Shown here one piece after another: positions 17,144 through 25,447 of a stretch of 48,363 nt of DNA. Position numbers and translations under genes: made by a program. Every line of letters starts with the position of its first letter. Positions within the stretch are counted from its first letter, which is position 1. The notes beneath the pieces are model-generated. The model worked only from the letters and a program-made list of their open reading frames with translations. It did no database searches and was not told where the DNA came from. Origin of the DNA: Clostridiales bacterium (lineage in GTDB: Bacteria > Bacillota > Clostridia > Oscillospirales > CAG-272); the NCBI GenBank assembly GCA_016288155.1, contig JAEEYP010000038.1, positions 1 through 48,363 on the forward strand, read 5' to 3'.

Positions 17144-17225
17144 ATCCCGTCTTTTTCTCCCTGCCGCGCGGCGCGCGCATCCGCCGCCGCGCGCTCATCA
17201 TCATTCATTTTCAGGAGATACGGCA

Positions 17226-18578
17226 TTGAATGCGCTCAACCATCCGGACGATGGATTTTCGTCCGTCAAGGCAGTAAAATTCGGCGGCAGTTCGCTCGCC
17301 GATCCCCAGCATTTCCGCATGGTGCAGAAGATCGTTACGGAGGATCCCGAGAGGCGGTACGTGATCCCGTCCGCACCGGGCAAGCGCTTCCGTGAGGACG
17401 AAAAGGTCACGGATCTTCTGTACCGCTGTTACGAAGTCTCCGCCGACTCGCAGAAGCTCGGCGAGGTCTTCTCCCGCGTCCGCGAGCGATACGAGCAGAT
17501 CATCGAAGGTCTCGGTCTCACGCTCGATCTGAGCGGAGAATACGAGACGATCCTCAGCGCGATCTCGCATCACGCGGGGCGGGACTACGCCGCCAGCCGC
17601 GGCGAGTATCTGAACGGGCTCATCCTCTCTCGCCTGATCGGCTACGACTTCATCGACGCCGCCGACGTCATCTGCTTTGCCGAAAACGGTTCCTTCGACG
17701 CGGAACGGACGAACGGGATCCTCTCCGAAGCGCTCCGCCGGCACACGCACGCGGTCATTCCCGGCTTCTACGGCTCGATGCCGAACGGTACCGTGAAGAC
17801 CTTCTCTCGCGGCGGCTCCGATATCACCGGTTCCATCGTCGCCCGTGCCGTGAACGCCGTCGTGTACGAGAACTGGACGGACGTGAACGGCTTCCTCATG
17901 GCGGATCCGCGGATCATCGAAAACCCGCGCCGCATCGACGTCATCACCTATCGGGAGCTGCGCGAGCTCTCCTACATGGGCGCGACGGTGCTCCACGAGG
18001 ACGCGATCTTCCCCGTCCGCTTTGCCGGGATCCCGATCAACATCCGCAACACGAACGACCCGGATTCTCCCGGCACGATGATCGTCGCCTCGACGGACGT
18101 GACGGACCGGCAGATGACGATCACCGGCATCGCCGGGAAGCGCGGCTTCTCCGTCATCAATATCGAAAAGGACATGATGAACTCGGAACTCGGCTTCGGA
18201 CGCCGCGTGCTCGAGGTCATCGAAAAGCTGGGCATCTCCTTTGAGCATCTCCCCTCCGGGATCGATACGATGAGCGTCGTGCTCAACTCGCACGATATCG
18301 AGCCGTACCGGCAGAAGCTCATCGACGGGATCTGCCGTGCCGTGGAACCGGACACCGTCAGCATCGAGGACGACCTCGCGCTGATCGCCGTCGTCGGGCG
18401 CGGCATGGTCAACGCCAAGGGTACCGCCGCGCGCATCCTGAAGGCGTGCGCGGACGCGGACATCAACATCCGCATGATCGACCAGGGCTCAAGCGAATTC
18501 AACGTCATCATCGGCGTCGCCGCGGACGATTTCGTCTCCGCGCAGCGCGCGATCTACCGCGAATTCGTCCGGGAGTGA
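17226..18578 (+). CDS. Aspartate kinase
   Basis: Phosphorylates aspartate, the first step towards lysine, threonine, methionine and, in spore formers, dipicolinate. It has 450 residues with the kinase start VKFGGSSLAD, the central TFSRGGSDITGS and ENWTDVNGFLMADPRII, then two ACT repeats (about 300-450) that usually give feedback control by lysine or threonine. The start is TTG at 17226, seven bases after CAGGAGA; no in-frame ATG lies near, so the weak codon may limit expression. It is a single-gene unit with its own promoter. Which end product controls it cannot be read from the sequence. Confidence 0.95.
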   Translation: MNALNHPDDGFSSVKAVKFGGSSLADPQHFRMVQKIVTEDPERRYVIPSAPGKRFREDEKVTDLLYRCYEVSADSQKLGEVFSRVRERYEQIIEGLGLTLDLSGEYETILSAISHHAGRDYAASRGEYLNGLILSRLIGYDFIDAADVICFAENGSFDAERTNGILSEALRRHTHAVIPGFYGSMPNGTVKTFSRGGSDITGSIVARAVNAVVYENWTDVNGFLMADPRIIENPRRIDVITYRELRELSYMGATVLHEDAIFPVRFAGIPINIRNTNDPDSPGTMIVASTDVTDRQMTITGIAGKRGFSVINIEKDMMNSELGFGRRVLEVIEKLGISFEHLPSGIDTMSVVLNSHDIEPYRQKLIDGICRAVEPDTVSIEDDLALIAVVGRGMVNAKGTAARILKACADADINIRMIDQGSSEFNVIIGVAADDFVSAQRAIYREFVRE

Positions 18579-18620
18579 ACCGGCGCGCCCTCATCCGAGC
18601 GTCTGCCCGGCAGGAAAAGC

Positions 18621-18650
18621 AAAAAACGCAGACGCCGCGGCGCCTGCGTT
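18621..18650 (-). terminator. Terminator of the HIT gene, between convergent genes
   Basis: ACGCAGACGCC pairs with GGCGCCTGCGT (one mismatch, 18626-18649). Six A on the left give a U-run on the minus strand. It may also act on the aspartate kinase transcript. Confidence 0.8.
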
Positions 18651-18666
18651 CTGCTTTCGGGACAAT

Positions 18667-19005
18667 TCAGACGATATGCGCGGGAAGCTGCTTCCCGCCG
18701 AGGATATGGAAATGCAGATGCGGCACGGACTGCGCCGCGTCCGGACCGCAGTTGGACACGACGCGGTAGCCGTTTTCAAGCCCCGCCAGCCGGGCAATCT
18801 CGGGGATCTTCTCGAAGATCGCGCGCACAAAGCCGCTGTTCTCCGGCGTGACGGCGTCCAATGAGGAGATATGCTGCTTCGGGATCACGAGCACGTGCAC
18901 CGGCGCCTCCGGGTTGATGTCGTGGAACGCGAGGAGCGTTTCGTCCTCGTACACCTTTTTGGAAGGAATCTTCCCCGCGGCGATGCCGCAGAATACACAG
19001 TCCAT
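18667..19005 (-). CDS. hinT: HIT family nucleotide-binding protein
   Basis: A 112-residue histidine-triad protein, probably a purine nucleoside phosphoramidase like HinT. The N-terminal CVFC is a zinc pair seen in many family members, INPEAPVHVLVIPKQHI is the nucleotide-binding strand region, and PHLHFHILGG (about 94-103) is the histidine triad. Length is standard. AAGGAG is eight bases before ATG 19005. It is monocistronic, with a promoter at 19061-19089 and a terminator at 18621-18650. A hairpin of CCGCGCC and GGCGCGG lies in the leader (19034-19051). Confidence 0.95.
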   Translation of the reverse strand: MDCVFCGIAAGKIPSKKVYEDETLLAFHDINPEAPVHVLVIPKQHISSLDAVTPENSGFVRAIFEKIPEIARLAGLENGYRVVSNCGPDAAQSVPHLHFHILGGKQLPAHIV

Positions 19006-19060
19006 ATCAAGTTCTCCTTGCCTCAGTGAGATTCCGCGCCGTGCGGCGCGGTCTGTTCAT

Positions 19061-19089
19061 AGAATACCACAACTCATCAAAGAAATCAA
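19061..19089 (-). promoter_or_regulatory. sigma-A promoter for the HIT gene
   Basis: Minus strand TTGATT (19084-19089), 17-base spacer, TATTCT (19061-19066). Confidence 0.7.
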
Positions 19090-19100
19090 GAGGTTTCCCC

Positions 19101-19916
19101 ATGAAAATCTTCGATATCCATACGCACATCTATCCGGACGCCATCGCGCGGCGCGCCGTCGCCAGTCTCGGCGAGTTCTACAACTTCGTACCGCAGGGAG
19201 CGGGCACGTACGCGGACATGACCGAGCACGCGCGCGTCGGCTCCGTCGGCGGCTTTCTCCTCTTCTGCGTGGCGACGAACGCGCATCAGGTCCCGAAGGT
19301 GAACGACGCCATCGCCGCCGCCGTCCGGCGCGGCCGGGAGGACGGCTTCGTCAGCGTCGGCTTTGCCGGCATGTATCAGGATTATCCGGATTTCGAAGGG
19401 GAGATCGACCGCTGTGAAAAGCTCGGGCTCCGCGGCGTCAAGATCCACCCGGACATCCAGCACATCGATATCGACGACCCGAAATTCTTCCCGCTGTACG
19501 AGATCCTCGAGGGACGCATGCCCGTGTATTTCCACATGGGCGACGACCGTCCTCAGTATCCGTTCTCTCAGGCGAAGAAGCTGGCGCACGTGCTGGAGCT
19601 CTTCCCGCGGCTGGAGGTCGTCGCGGCGCATCTCGGCGGTTATCGGCGGCAGGACGAGGCGATCGAACACCTCGCCGGGAATCCGCGCGTATGGTACGAC
19701 ACGTCGAGTGCTCTCTGGTATCTGGCGCCGGAGGAAGCGAGCCGCATCATCGGTCGGCTAGGGGCTGAGACGGTCATGTTCGGCACGGACTATCCGGTCA
19801 TGTACCCGGTCGATTCGATGGTCCTCTTCGACCGGCTCACGCTGACGGACAAGCAGAAAGAGGACATCCTCTGGAACAACGCGATGCGCTTTCTTCACCT
19901 GAACGAGACGCCGTGA
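19101..19916 (+). CDS. Amidohydrolase family protein (TatD/ACMSD-like)
   Basis: A 271-residue metal-dependent hydrolase of the amidohydrolase_2 type. The metal motif HTH is in MKIFDIHTHIYPD; further ligands are likely the His in GVKIHPDIQH, the one in YFHMGDD, H in AAHLGGY and the Asp in MFGTDYPVM. GNPRVWYDTSS is typical of the group. Members are hydrolases or non-oxidative decarboxylases; the substrate cannot be read. AAGAGG precedes ATG 19101. It starts a co-directional run of genes that extends to 26480 with gaps of 0-83 bases, and overlaps the next gene by GTGA. I found no clear promoter before it. Confidence 0.85.
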   Translation: MKIFDIHTHIYPDAIARRAVASLGEFYNFVPQGAGTYADMTEHARVGSVGGFLLFCVATNAHQVPKVNDAIAAAVRRGREDGFVSVGFAGMYQDYPDFEGEIDRCEKLGLRGVKIHPDIQHIDIDDPKFFPLYEILEGRMPVYFHMGDDRPQYPFSQAKKLAHVLELFPRLEVVAAHLGGYRRQDEAIEHLAGNPRVWYDTSSALWYLAPEEASRIIGRLGAETVMFGTDYPVMYPVDSMVLFDRLTLTDKQKEDILWNNAMRFLHLNETP

Positions 19917-20980
19917 GGCTTCCGACGAAGGATCTCTGGGAGCGGCTCTCCCGCACGGACCGCCCGCTCGTGCTCTACGGCACGGGAGACGGCGCGGACA
20001 AGCTGATCTCCGCGCTCGCGCGCATCGGGCGCGCGCCGGACGGCGTCTTCGCCAGCGAGGGATTCGTGCGCCGCCGCACTTTTCGCGGGATGCCCGTTTT
20101 GTCCTACGGGGAAGCGCTCGCCCGTTTCGGAGAAGAAATGATCGTCCTCGTCGCCTTCGGCAGCGCTCGCCCGGAAGTCATGGAACGGATCCGGCATATG
20201 AGCGAACGCCATACGCTCCGGATGCCGGATCTGCCGCTCCTCGGCGGTCCTCTCTTCGACCGCGCCTATCTGGAAGCACATCGGCAAGAGGCGGACGCCG
20301 CACGTGAACTCTTTACGGAGCCGGCCTCGCGCACGCTCTTTGACGAGATGCTCGCCTATCGGATAACCGGCGAGATCGCATACCTGTCCCGGACTGCGGC
20401 GCCGGAGGAGATCTTCCGCGCCGCCGCCGGAAGCCGCGCCGTGCGCGCCGCGCTGGACGGCGGCGCGTACTACGGCGATTCTGCCCGCGTGATGTTCGCC
20501 GCCTTCCCGGCGCTAACGTCTCTGATCGCCGCGGAACCGGAGGCGCATTCCTTCCGCCGTCTGAGCGAATACGCCGCGCAGTCGGGCGGCGCCGTGCGCC
20601 CGATCCTTGCCGCGCTGTGGGATGAGGACGGGACGCTTCCCTTCACCGGCGACTGCGGACGTTCCTCGCGCGTTCTTGGCAAAGCGCAGGAGAAAGAGGT
20701 CCCCGCGCGCTCGGTCGATTCCCTGCTCGGCGGCTCGCCCGTCGATCTCATCAAACTGGACGTCGAGGGCGGCGAGGCACGTGCGCTTGCCGGCGCGCGG
20801 GAAACGATCGCCCGCTGGACTCCCGCGCTCGCCGTCTCCCTCTATCACAGGACGGAGGACCTCTTTTCCATTCCCCTCTCTCTCTCCGCCGCGTATCCCG
20901 GACGGTACTCGTATCTTCTGCGGCGCGCGCCGTGCTATCCCGCGTGGGATCTGATGCTCTGCGCGGTTCCCAATTCATAA
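19913..20980 (+). CDS. FkbM-type SAM methyltransferase domain protein
   Basis: A 355-residue protein. The C-terminal half has the FkbM features VRAALDGGAYYGDSARVMFA (SAM-binding start) and DLIKLDVEGGEARALAGAR. The N-terminal half (1-130) looks like a separate Rossmann-like module, with VLYGTGDGADKLISAL, of the kind seen in sugar-modifying methyltransferases. Such enzymes often methylate sugars or glycans. The start is GTG 19913, overlapping the amidohydrolase stop by four bases, so the two are translationally coupled. The acceptor is unknown. Confidence 0.8.
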   Translation: MRLPTKDLWERLSRTDRPLVLYGTGDGADKLISALARIGRAPDGVFASEGFVRRRTFRGMPVLSYGEALARFGEEMIVLVAFGSARPEVMERIRHMSERHTLRMPDLPLLGGPLFDRAYLEAHRQEADAARELFTEPASRTLFDEMLAYRITGEIAYLSRTAAPEEIFRAAAGSRAVRAALDGGAYYGDSARVMFAAFPALTSLIAAEPEAHSFRRLSEYAAQSGGAVRPILAALWDEDGTLPFTGDCGRSSRVLGKAQEKEVPARSVDSLLGGSPVDLIKLDVEGGEARALAGARETIARWTPALAVSLYHRTEDLFSIPLSLSAAYPGRYSYLLRRAPCYPAWDLMLCAVPNS

Positions 20981-21001
20981 AGCAGAAAGAAGGAAAAAGC
21001 C

Positions 21002-21904
21002 ATGAAAAACAACGCGATCACGGAAGACAGAACGGTCTGTTTCGGTCTGTACCGCATGAATCCGGACGACGTCGAGTCCGAATTCCCCAAGGGGTATCTC
21101 AACGTGCACAACGTCGGTGTGACGCCGGGCACGCTGGACGCCGCGCTCTCGGAGATACGCACGGTAACGCACTTCGGCGGGAAGGTCTGGCTTTGCGTAT
21201 GGAACGCCGTTTTCGCGCCGGGCAATCCGGTACCCCTGCAGAGAGATTGGCAGGCGAATCTGAGCGCGATCGTCGACCGTTTGGAGAAAGAAGACGTCAC
21301 AGGCAGTGTCCTCGGTTTCTATTTCGACGAGCCGCTGCTCTGCGGCGTTCCTAAAGAAACGTACCGGAAACTGACGAAGTTCATGCGGGAGACGTGGCCG
21401 TCGCTGCGCGTCTTTACCGTCTTCGCCGTCAATGCGGTCGATCCGACGGTGTGGTCCGCGGGAAACGATCAGGTGCTCGATCCGGAAACGCTCCGCTATA
21501 CGACGGACGCAGGATACGACATGTATCACGACGCGCGCGGCGACGGGATCCTGCCGTACAAGAAGCTCAACGCGTCGCTGAAGGAGCGCTTCGGACGCGA
21601 CGATTTTCACGTCTGGTACGTCCCGTGCATCATGAACTACTGGGGAAACAAAGACGAGGCGTACGCGCTGGCGCACACGGAAGCGATGTACGGCTTCCTG
21701 AAAGAAGAAAAGAATCCGGGCGGGATGCTTTGCTACGCCTGGGACATCTCCAACCACGACGGCGAGATCGGGAATATCGGTTTGAACGAACTGCTCGTCC
21801 GGGATAAGGATCCATGGACGGCGCTGTACGACCGCGTACAGAAGATCGGCCGGGAGATCCTCGGCTGCCGCGGGAAGGCGGCGCGCCGGACGGGAACGCT
21901 TTGA
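21002..21904 (+). CDS. FDEP-motif protein, cytoplasmic paralogue (function unknown)
   Basis: I do not recognise this 300-residue protein. It has no signal peptide. Over most of its length it matches the lipoprotein at 24103-25365: both have GFYFDEPLL, PKETY.KLT..MRE.WP, FAVNA, GNDQVLDPETL.YTTDAG, RFGRDDF.VWYVPCIMN, NPGG.LCYAW.ISN and GNIGL. The alternating strand/helix pattern with FDEP after a strand resembles a TIM-barrel glycosidase, where the Asp-Glu pair could be catalytic; this is inference. AAGAAGGAAA supports ATG 21002. It lies between the FkbM gene and an Asp-box glycosidase-like gene, which agrees with a carbohydrate role. Confidence 0.7.
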   Translation: MKNNAITEDRTVCFGLYRMNPDDVESEFPKGYLNVHNVGVTPGTLDAALSEIRTVTHFGGKVWLCVWNAVFAPGNPVPLQRDWQANLSAIVDRLEKEDVTGSVLGFYFDEPLLCGVPKETYRKLTKFMRETWPSLRVFTVFAVNAVDPTVWSAGNDQVLDPETLRYTTDAGYDMYHDARGDGILPYKKLNASLKERFGRDDFHVWYVPCIMNYWGNKDEAYALAHTEAMYGFLKEEKNPGGMLCYAWDISNHDGEIGNIGLNELLVRDKDPWTALYDRVQKIGREILGCRGKAARRTGTL

Positions 21905-21924
21905 CGGAAAGGCGGACCGCGGTC

Positions 21925-23073
21925 GTGGACAATCTCCTGAAAAACAAAAAAGTGATCATCGGAGAACCCTTCGAAACGCCTTTCCTGCAAAAAAACGGCG
22001 TCTACCAGGACGGGACGACGCCGACCTTCCGCGATACGGACGGCAGTCTGTGGGCGATCAGCGGACATACGCATAAGGGTGAGATCGCCGTGTTTCGCGG
22101 CACCACGGTCCGGGATATGAAAAAACTCTATCCGATCAGAACGCTTTTCCGGACGGGCAAAGCGGGAGAAGCGTTCGACGGGATCCCCTATCCGGAAGGC
22201 GTTCCCTCCCGCGGCAGCATATGGCCCTTCGGGCTGTATATCTGTCCGGTGACGCATCGGTTCTTCGCCTTTTTCCACAATGAGACCGGGTGGAACGGCG
22301 GCGGCACGGGATACGACGGCTTCGGCTGGTGCGATATCCCGAAATACGATTCGGATTTCCGTCACGTGGGGCTGATGCACTCCGACGACGAGGGCAGGAC
22401 GTGGTCGTTCGACCGCTGGGTCCTGACGGGAGAGGCGGTGTGCTTCAGCGAAGCCTTTGATCCCGCGGACAGCGTCGTGAAGGGGCAGCCGATGAAAGCG
22501 CTCCGCCTCGGCGCGGGCGATTTTTCCCTCTTCGCACCCGCGGGAGAATATCTGTATATTTTCTATACGCTGCTGGAGGTGGACGCGGAGACGGGGGTGC
22601 TGACCGCCTGCGATACGTATACCGCGCGCGCAAGGAAGCGTGACGACGGCGTCATGGGCGATTTCGTGAAGTATTACGGCGGCGCCTTCTGCGAAGCGGG
22701 CAACTGCGGGAAAGAAAGCCCCGTCGCGCGGGATCTGTGGCACGCGCGCGTGCTGTATCTGCGCGAGGAAGGCGCGTATATGATGAGCGGCTCGACGACG
22801 AGCTGCCGCCGCGTGCTCAACGTCGACGCGGCACCGACGGTCGAGCGCGGCGTGCAGCTGCTCTTCTCCGGGGATCTGATCCATTGGAGCGAGCCGACGG
22901 TCCTCCGCAAGGACGGCAGACCCTTCGGCGATCAATACTGCGCGTTCTACTCGGACGACGAAAAGGACGCGCATTGGGAGAGCGGGAATTCGTTCATTCT
23001 GCAGCTGAACGGGAACGGAACGGACGTCAGGGCGTATCCGGTGCGCTTCGAGGCGATCTCCGCACCCGAATGA
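21925..23073 (+). CDS. Asp-box (sialidase-like) beta-propeller protein
   Basis: About 382 residues, cytoplasmic, with one clear Asp-box SDDEGRTW (S-x-D-x-G-x-T-W) and a repeated strand pattern expected of a beta-propeller glycosidase. Other marks are PTFRDTDGSLWAISGH near the start and RDLWHARVLYL and FSGDLIHWSEP later, the last resembling GH32/GH43/sialidase blades. No family is assigned with confidence, and no catalytic triad was proved. The start is uncertain: GTG 21925 has GGAAAGG 12 bases upstream, while TTG 21901 would overlap the previous stop as TTGA. It belongs to the same run of genes as the FDEP paralogues. Confidence 0.6.
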   Translation: MDNLLKNKKVIIGEPFETPFLQKNGVYQDGTTPTFRDTDGSLWAISGHTHKGEIAVFRGTTVRDMKKLYPIRTLFRTGKAGEAFDGIPYPEGVPSRGSIWPFGLYICPVTHRFFAFFHNETGWNGGGTGYDGFGWCDIPKYDSDFRHVGLMHSDDEGRTWSFDRWVLTGEAVCFSEAFDPADSVVKGQPMKALRLGAGDFSLFAPAGEYLYIFYTLLEVDAETGVLTACDTYTARARKRDDGVMGDFVKYYGGAFCEAGNCGKESPVARDLWHARVLYLREEGAYMMSGSTTSCRRVLNVDAAPTVERGVQLLFSGDLIHWSEPTVLRKDGRPFGDQYCAFYSDDEKDAHWESGNSFILQLNGNGTDVRAYPVRFEAISAPE

Positions 23074-23106
23074 CGACTCCGGCAAGAATCAAAGAGGAAC
23101 TGAGGA

Positions 23107-24033
23107 ATGGAATACGTACTGCTTGGCATATCCGTGCTCTGCGAGGTGCTCGCGACCGGGATCCTCCGCAATGCCTACTGCAAAAAACACGTGAAGAACA
23201 GCGCGGATCTGTATCTTTTCAACGCCGTCTCGAGCGTCGTCACCCTCGCCGGGCTCGCACTCATCTCCGCGCTGAACGGCGCTTTGTGCATGCCGTCGCC
23301 GTATACGGTGCTCTTCGGCATCCTGTTCGGACTCGTGACCGCCGGCTGCGCCGTCTTCCATATGATGGCGCTGAAGGCCGGTCCGCTGTCCTACACGAAG
23401 GTCATCGTATCCTGCTCGATGGTGATCCCGGCGCTCTCCGGCGCCGTCCTCTACGGAGAATCCGTCTCCGTCTGGCAGTACGTCGGCATGGGACTCGTGA
23501 TGCTGTCTGTGGTGCTCGCCGTCGATCATGAGAAAAAGGACGCGCACGCATCGGTACGGTGGCTCGTATACTGTCTGCTTGCGTTCGTCCTGTCCGGCAG
23601 CATCGGCGTCATGCAGAAGATCCATCAGACCTCCGAACACAAGGGAGAGATCGGCGCGTTTTTGCTCGTCGCGTTCTCCGTGTCCGCCCTCTTCTCGTTT
23701 CTTATGATCCCGTATTCGCTCAAGAAGGAGAACTGCCGCTTGTCGCTGCGCGAAAACGGCGCGTCCGCCGCGCCGCTCTGGCTCTATTCTCTCGTCTGCG
23801 GCGCGGGGATCGCCTTCTGCAATCACTACAATATGTATCTCTCCGGCGTGATCGAGTCCGTGATCCTCTTCCCCGTGCTGAACGGCGGTTCCATGATCCT
23901 CACGGCGGCGGCGGGGCTGATCTTTTACAAGGAACGACTCACGCGCGCACAGACGCTGGGCATGATCCTCGGCGTCATCGCCATACTGCTCTTGTGCGGC
24001 ATTGTGCCGCTCATTCTCCGGCTCCTGCCCTGA
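23107..24033 (+). CDS. EamA/DMT-superfamily transporter
   Basis: A 308-residue membrane protein with about ten predicted helices in two repeats, as in drug/metabolite transporters. The first repeat ends ALKAGPLSYTKVIVSCSMVIPALSG, a typical EamA segment, then GESVSVWQYVGMGLVMLSVVLAV. The second repeat has the matching FPVLNGGSMILTAAAGLIFYKERLTRAQTLGMILG. It probably exports or imports a small metabolite; given the neighbours a sugar or sugar derivative is possible. AGAGG lies about ten bases before ATG 23107. Confidence 0.88.
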   Translation: MEYVLLGISVLCEVLATGILRNAYCKKHVKNSADLYLFNAVSSVVTLAGLALISALNGALCMPSPYTVLFGILFGLVTAGCAVFHMMALKAGPLSYTKVIVSCSMVIPALSGAVLYGESVSVWQYVGMGLVMLSVVLAVDHEKKDAHASVRWLVYCLLAFVLSGSIGVMQKIHQTSEHKGEIGAFLLVAFSVSALFSFLMIPYSLKKENCRLSLRENGASAAPLWLYSLVCGAGIAFCNHYNMYLSGVIESVILFPVLNGGSMILTAAAGLIFYKERLTRAQTLGMILGVIAILLLCGIVPLILRLLP

Positions 24034-24102
24034 CAGCCGGAATACCCACAGACTCGTGAACTCCGGCCTATGAGACAACAATCAACAAAAAGGAGATATC
24101 TT

Positions 24103-25365
24103 ATGAAAATGGTCTCGAAAAAGATCCTCGCCGTGCTGCTCGCGGCGGTCATGCTGCCCGGCGCGCTCGCCGCCTGCGGGACGGACGAACCCTCTGCGCC
24201 GGGACCGTCGGAAAGCGATGCGGCGGGGACGGAGACTGCGGAGGCAGACGAAGACACGGTGTATTTCGGCTACTACCGCATCGGAAAGGACGCGCTGAAC
24301 GAGGAGCTGCCGAAGGGATACCTCAACGTCGTGATCGTTGACGCGCATCCGGGGAGAAAAGAAGAAACGGCGGACGTCATCCGCCTCATGCGGGAATACG
24401 GCGGGAAGGCATGGCTCGGCGTGTGGGATACGGTCGTCAGTTACGCCTCCTCCGATCTCCTTCAGGAGAGTTGGCGCGAAAACCTCACCGCCGCGATCGA
24501 TGCACTGGCGGAACAAAACGTGCTGGACGGCGTGCTCGGCTTCTATTTCGACGAGCCGCTGCTCAACGGGATGCCGAAGGAAACGTACAAAAAGCTGACG
24601 CAGTATATGCGGGAAAGCTGGCCGCAGCTGCGCGTGCTGACCATCTTTGCGGTGAACGCGATCGCGCCGAACGTCTGGTCCTCCGGAAACGATCAGGTAC
24701 TCGACCCGGAAACGCTCGCGTATACGACGGACGCGGGCTTCGATATGTATTGGGAAGTGAGCGGAGACGGACTTTCCGCTTACAAAACAGTGATCTCCGC
24801 ATTGAAAAAACGCTTCGGCCGCGACGATTTCCGCGTCTGGTACGTGCCCTGCATCATGAACTTCGGCGGCAAGTCGGACGGGACGTTCCCGCCGGAACAT
24901 ACGGAAACCATGCTGAACTTCCTGAGAAATGAGGCGAATCCCGGCGGGCTGCTGTGCTACGCCTGGAACATCTCCAACCGCGACGGCGATCTCGGGAACA
25001 TCGGTCTCGACGAGATGATCGCAAAGGGAGAAGGGCCGTGGACGTCACTGTACGACAGGCTGGTGCAGATCGGTCGGATGATCACAAGCGGTCCTCTGTT
25101 CAAGATCGTCGGGCAGCCGGTCGACTATTTCGGCGCAAGCGGCAGTACGGCGACCTTTACGGTCGAAGCCCAAGGCAGCGGTCTGACGTATCAGTGGTAT
25201 ATCAGGACGCCCGGCAGCGCGCGCTTCGAGCCGACCGGCGTAACGGAAGCCACGTACACTACCGAGCTGACAGAAGAAACTCACTTCAGCCGCCTGTACT
25301 GCATCGTCACGGATGCGTTCGGAAACACGATCAAGACCGTCGTCGTCGGTATGTATATCAACTGA
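24103..25365 (+). CDS. FDEP-motif lipoprotein with Ig-like tail (function unknown)
   Basis: A 420-residue lipoprotein. The signal peptide KKILAVLLAAVMLPG ends in lipobox LAAC (cysteine at about 25), and a Ser/Glu-rich linker (about 27-50) leads to the same domain as the protein at 21002-21904: GFYFDEPLLNG, GNDQVLDPETLAYTTDAG, RFGRDDFRVWYVPCIMN, NPGGLLCYAW and GNIGLDE. After residue about 330 it carries a further domain of about 90 residues (FTVEAQGSGLTYQWYIRTPG then YCIVTDAFGNTI) that looks like an immunoglobulin-like module. The AAGGAG site favours ATG 24103 over ATG 24070. The pair suggests one substrate handled on both sides of the membrane. Confidence 0.75.
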   Translation: MKMVSKKILAVLLAAVMLPGALAACGTDEPSAPGPSESDAAGTETAEADEDTVYFGYYRIGKDALNEELPKGYLNVVIVDAHPGRKEETADVIRLMREYGGKAWLGVWDTVVSYASSDLLQESWRENLTAAIDALAEQNVLDGVLGFYFDEPLLNGMPKETYKKLTQYMRESWPQLRVLTIFAVNAIAPNVWSSGNDQVLDPETLAYTTDAGFDMYWEVSGDGLSAYKTVISALKKRFGRDDFRVWYVPCIMNFGGKSDGTFPPEHTETMLNFLRNEANPGGLLCYAWNISNRDGDLGNIGLDEMIAKGEGPWTSLYDRLVQIGRMITSGPLFKIVGQPVDYFGASGSTATFTVEAQGSGLTYQWYIRTPGSARFEPTGVTEATYTTELTEETHFSRLYCIVTDAFGNTIKTVVVGMYIN

Positions 25366-25367
25366 CA

Positions 25368-25409
25368 CGTACAGAGATCGGCCGGGAGATGCTCACGGCG
25401 GATCCGTAA
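25368..25409 (+). other. Leftover 3' tail of an FDEP-family gene
   Basis: Directly after the lipoprotein stop, the codons read RTEIGREMLTADP then TAA, like the end of the cytoplasmic paralogue (VQKIGREILGCRG). The DNA agrees closely (ATCGGCCGGGAGAT in both). It looks like the old C-terminus of the lipoprotein gene or of a lost copy, left after the Ig-like domain was gained. Confidence 0.45.
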
Positions 25410-25447
25410 TCACGGCTGCATTTCATATTCGGATAGGAGGGCGCGCC

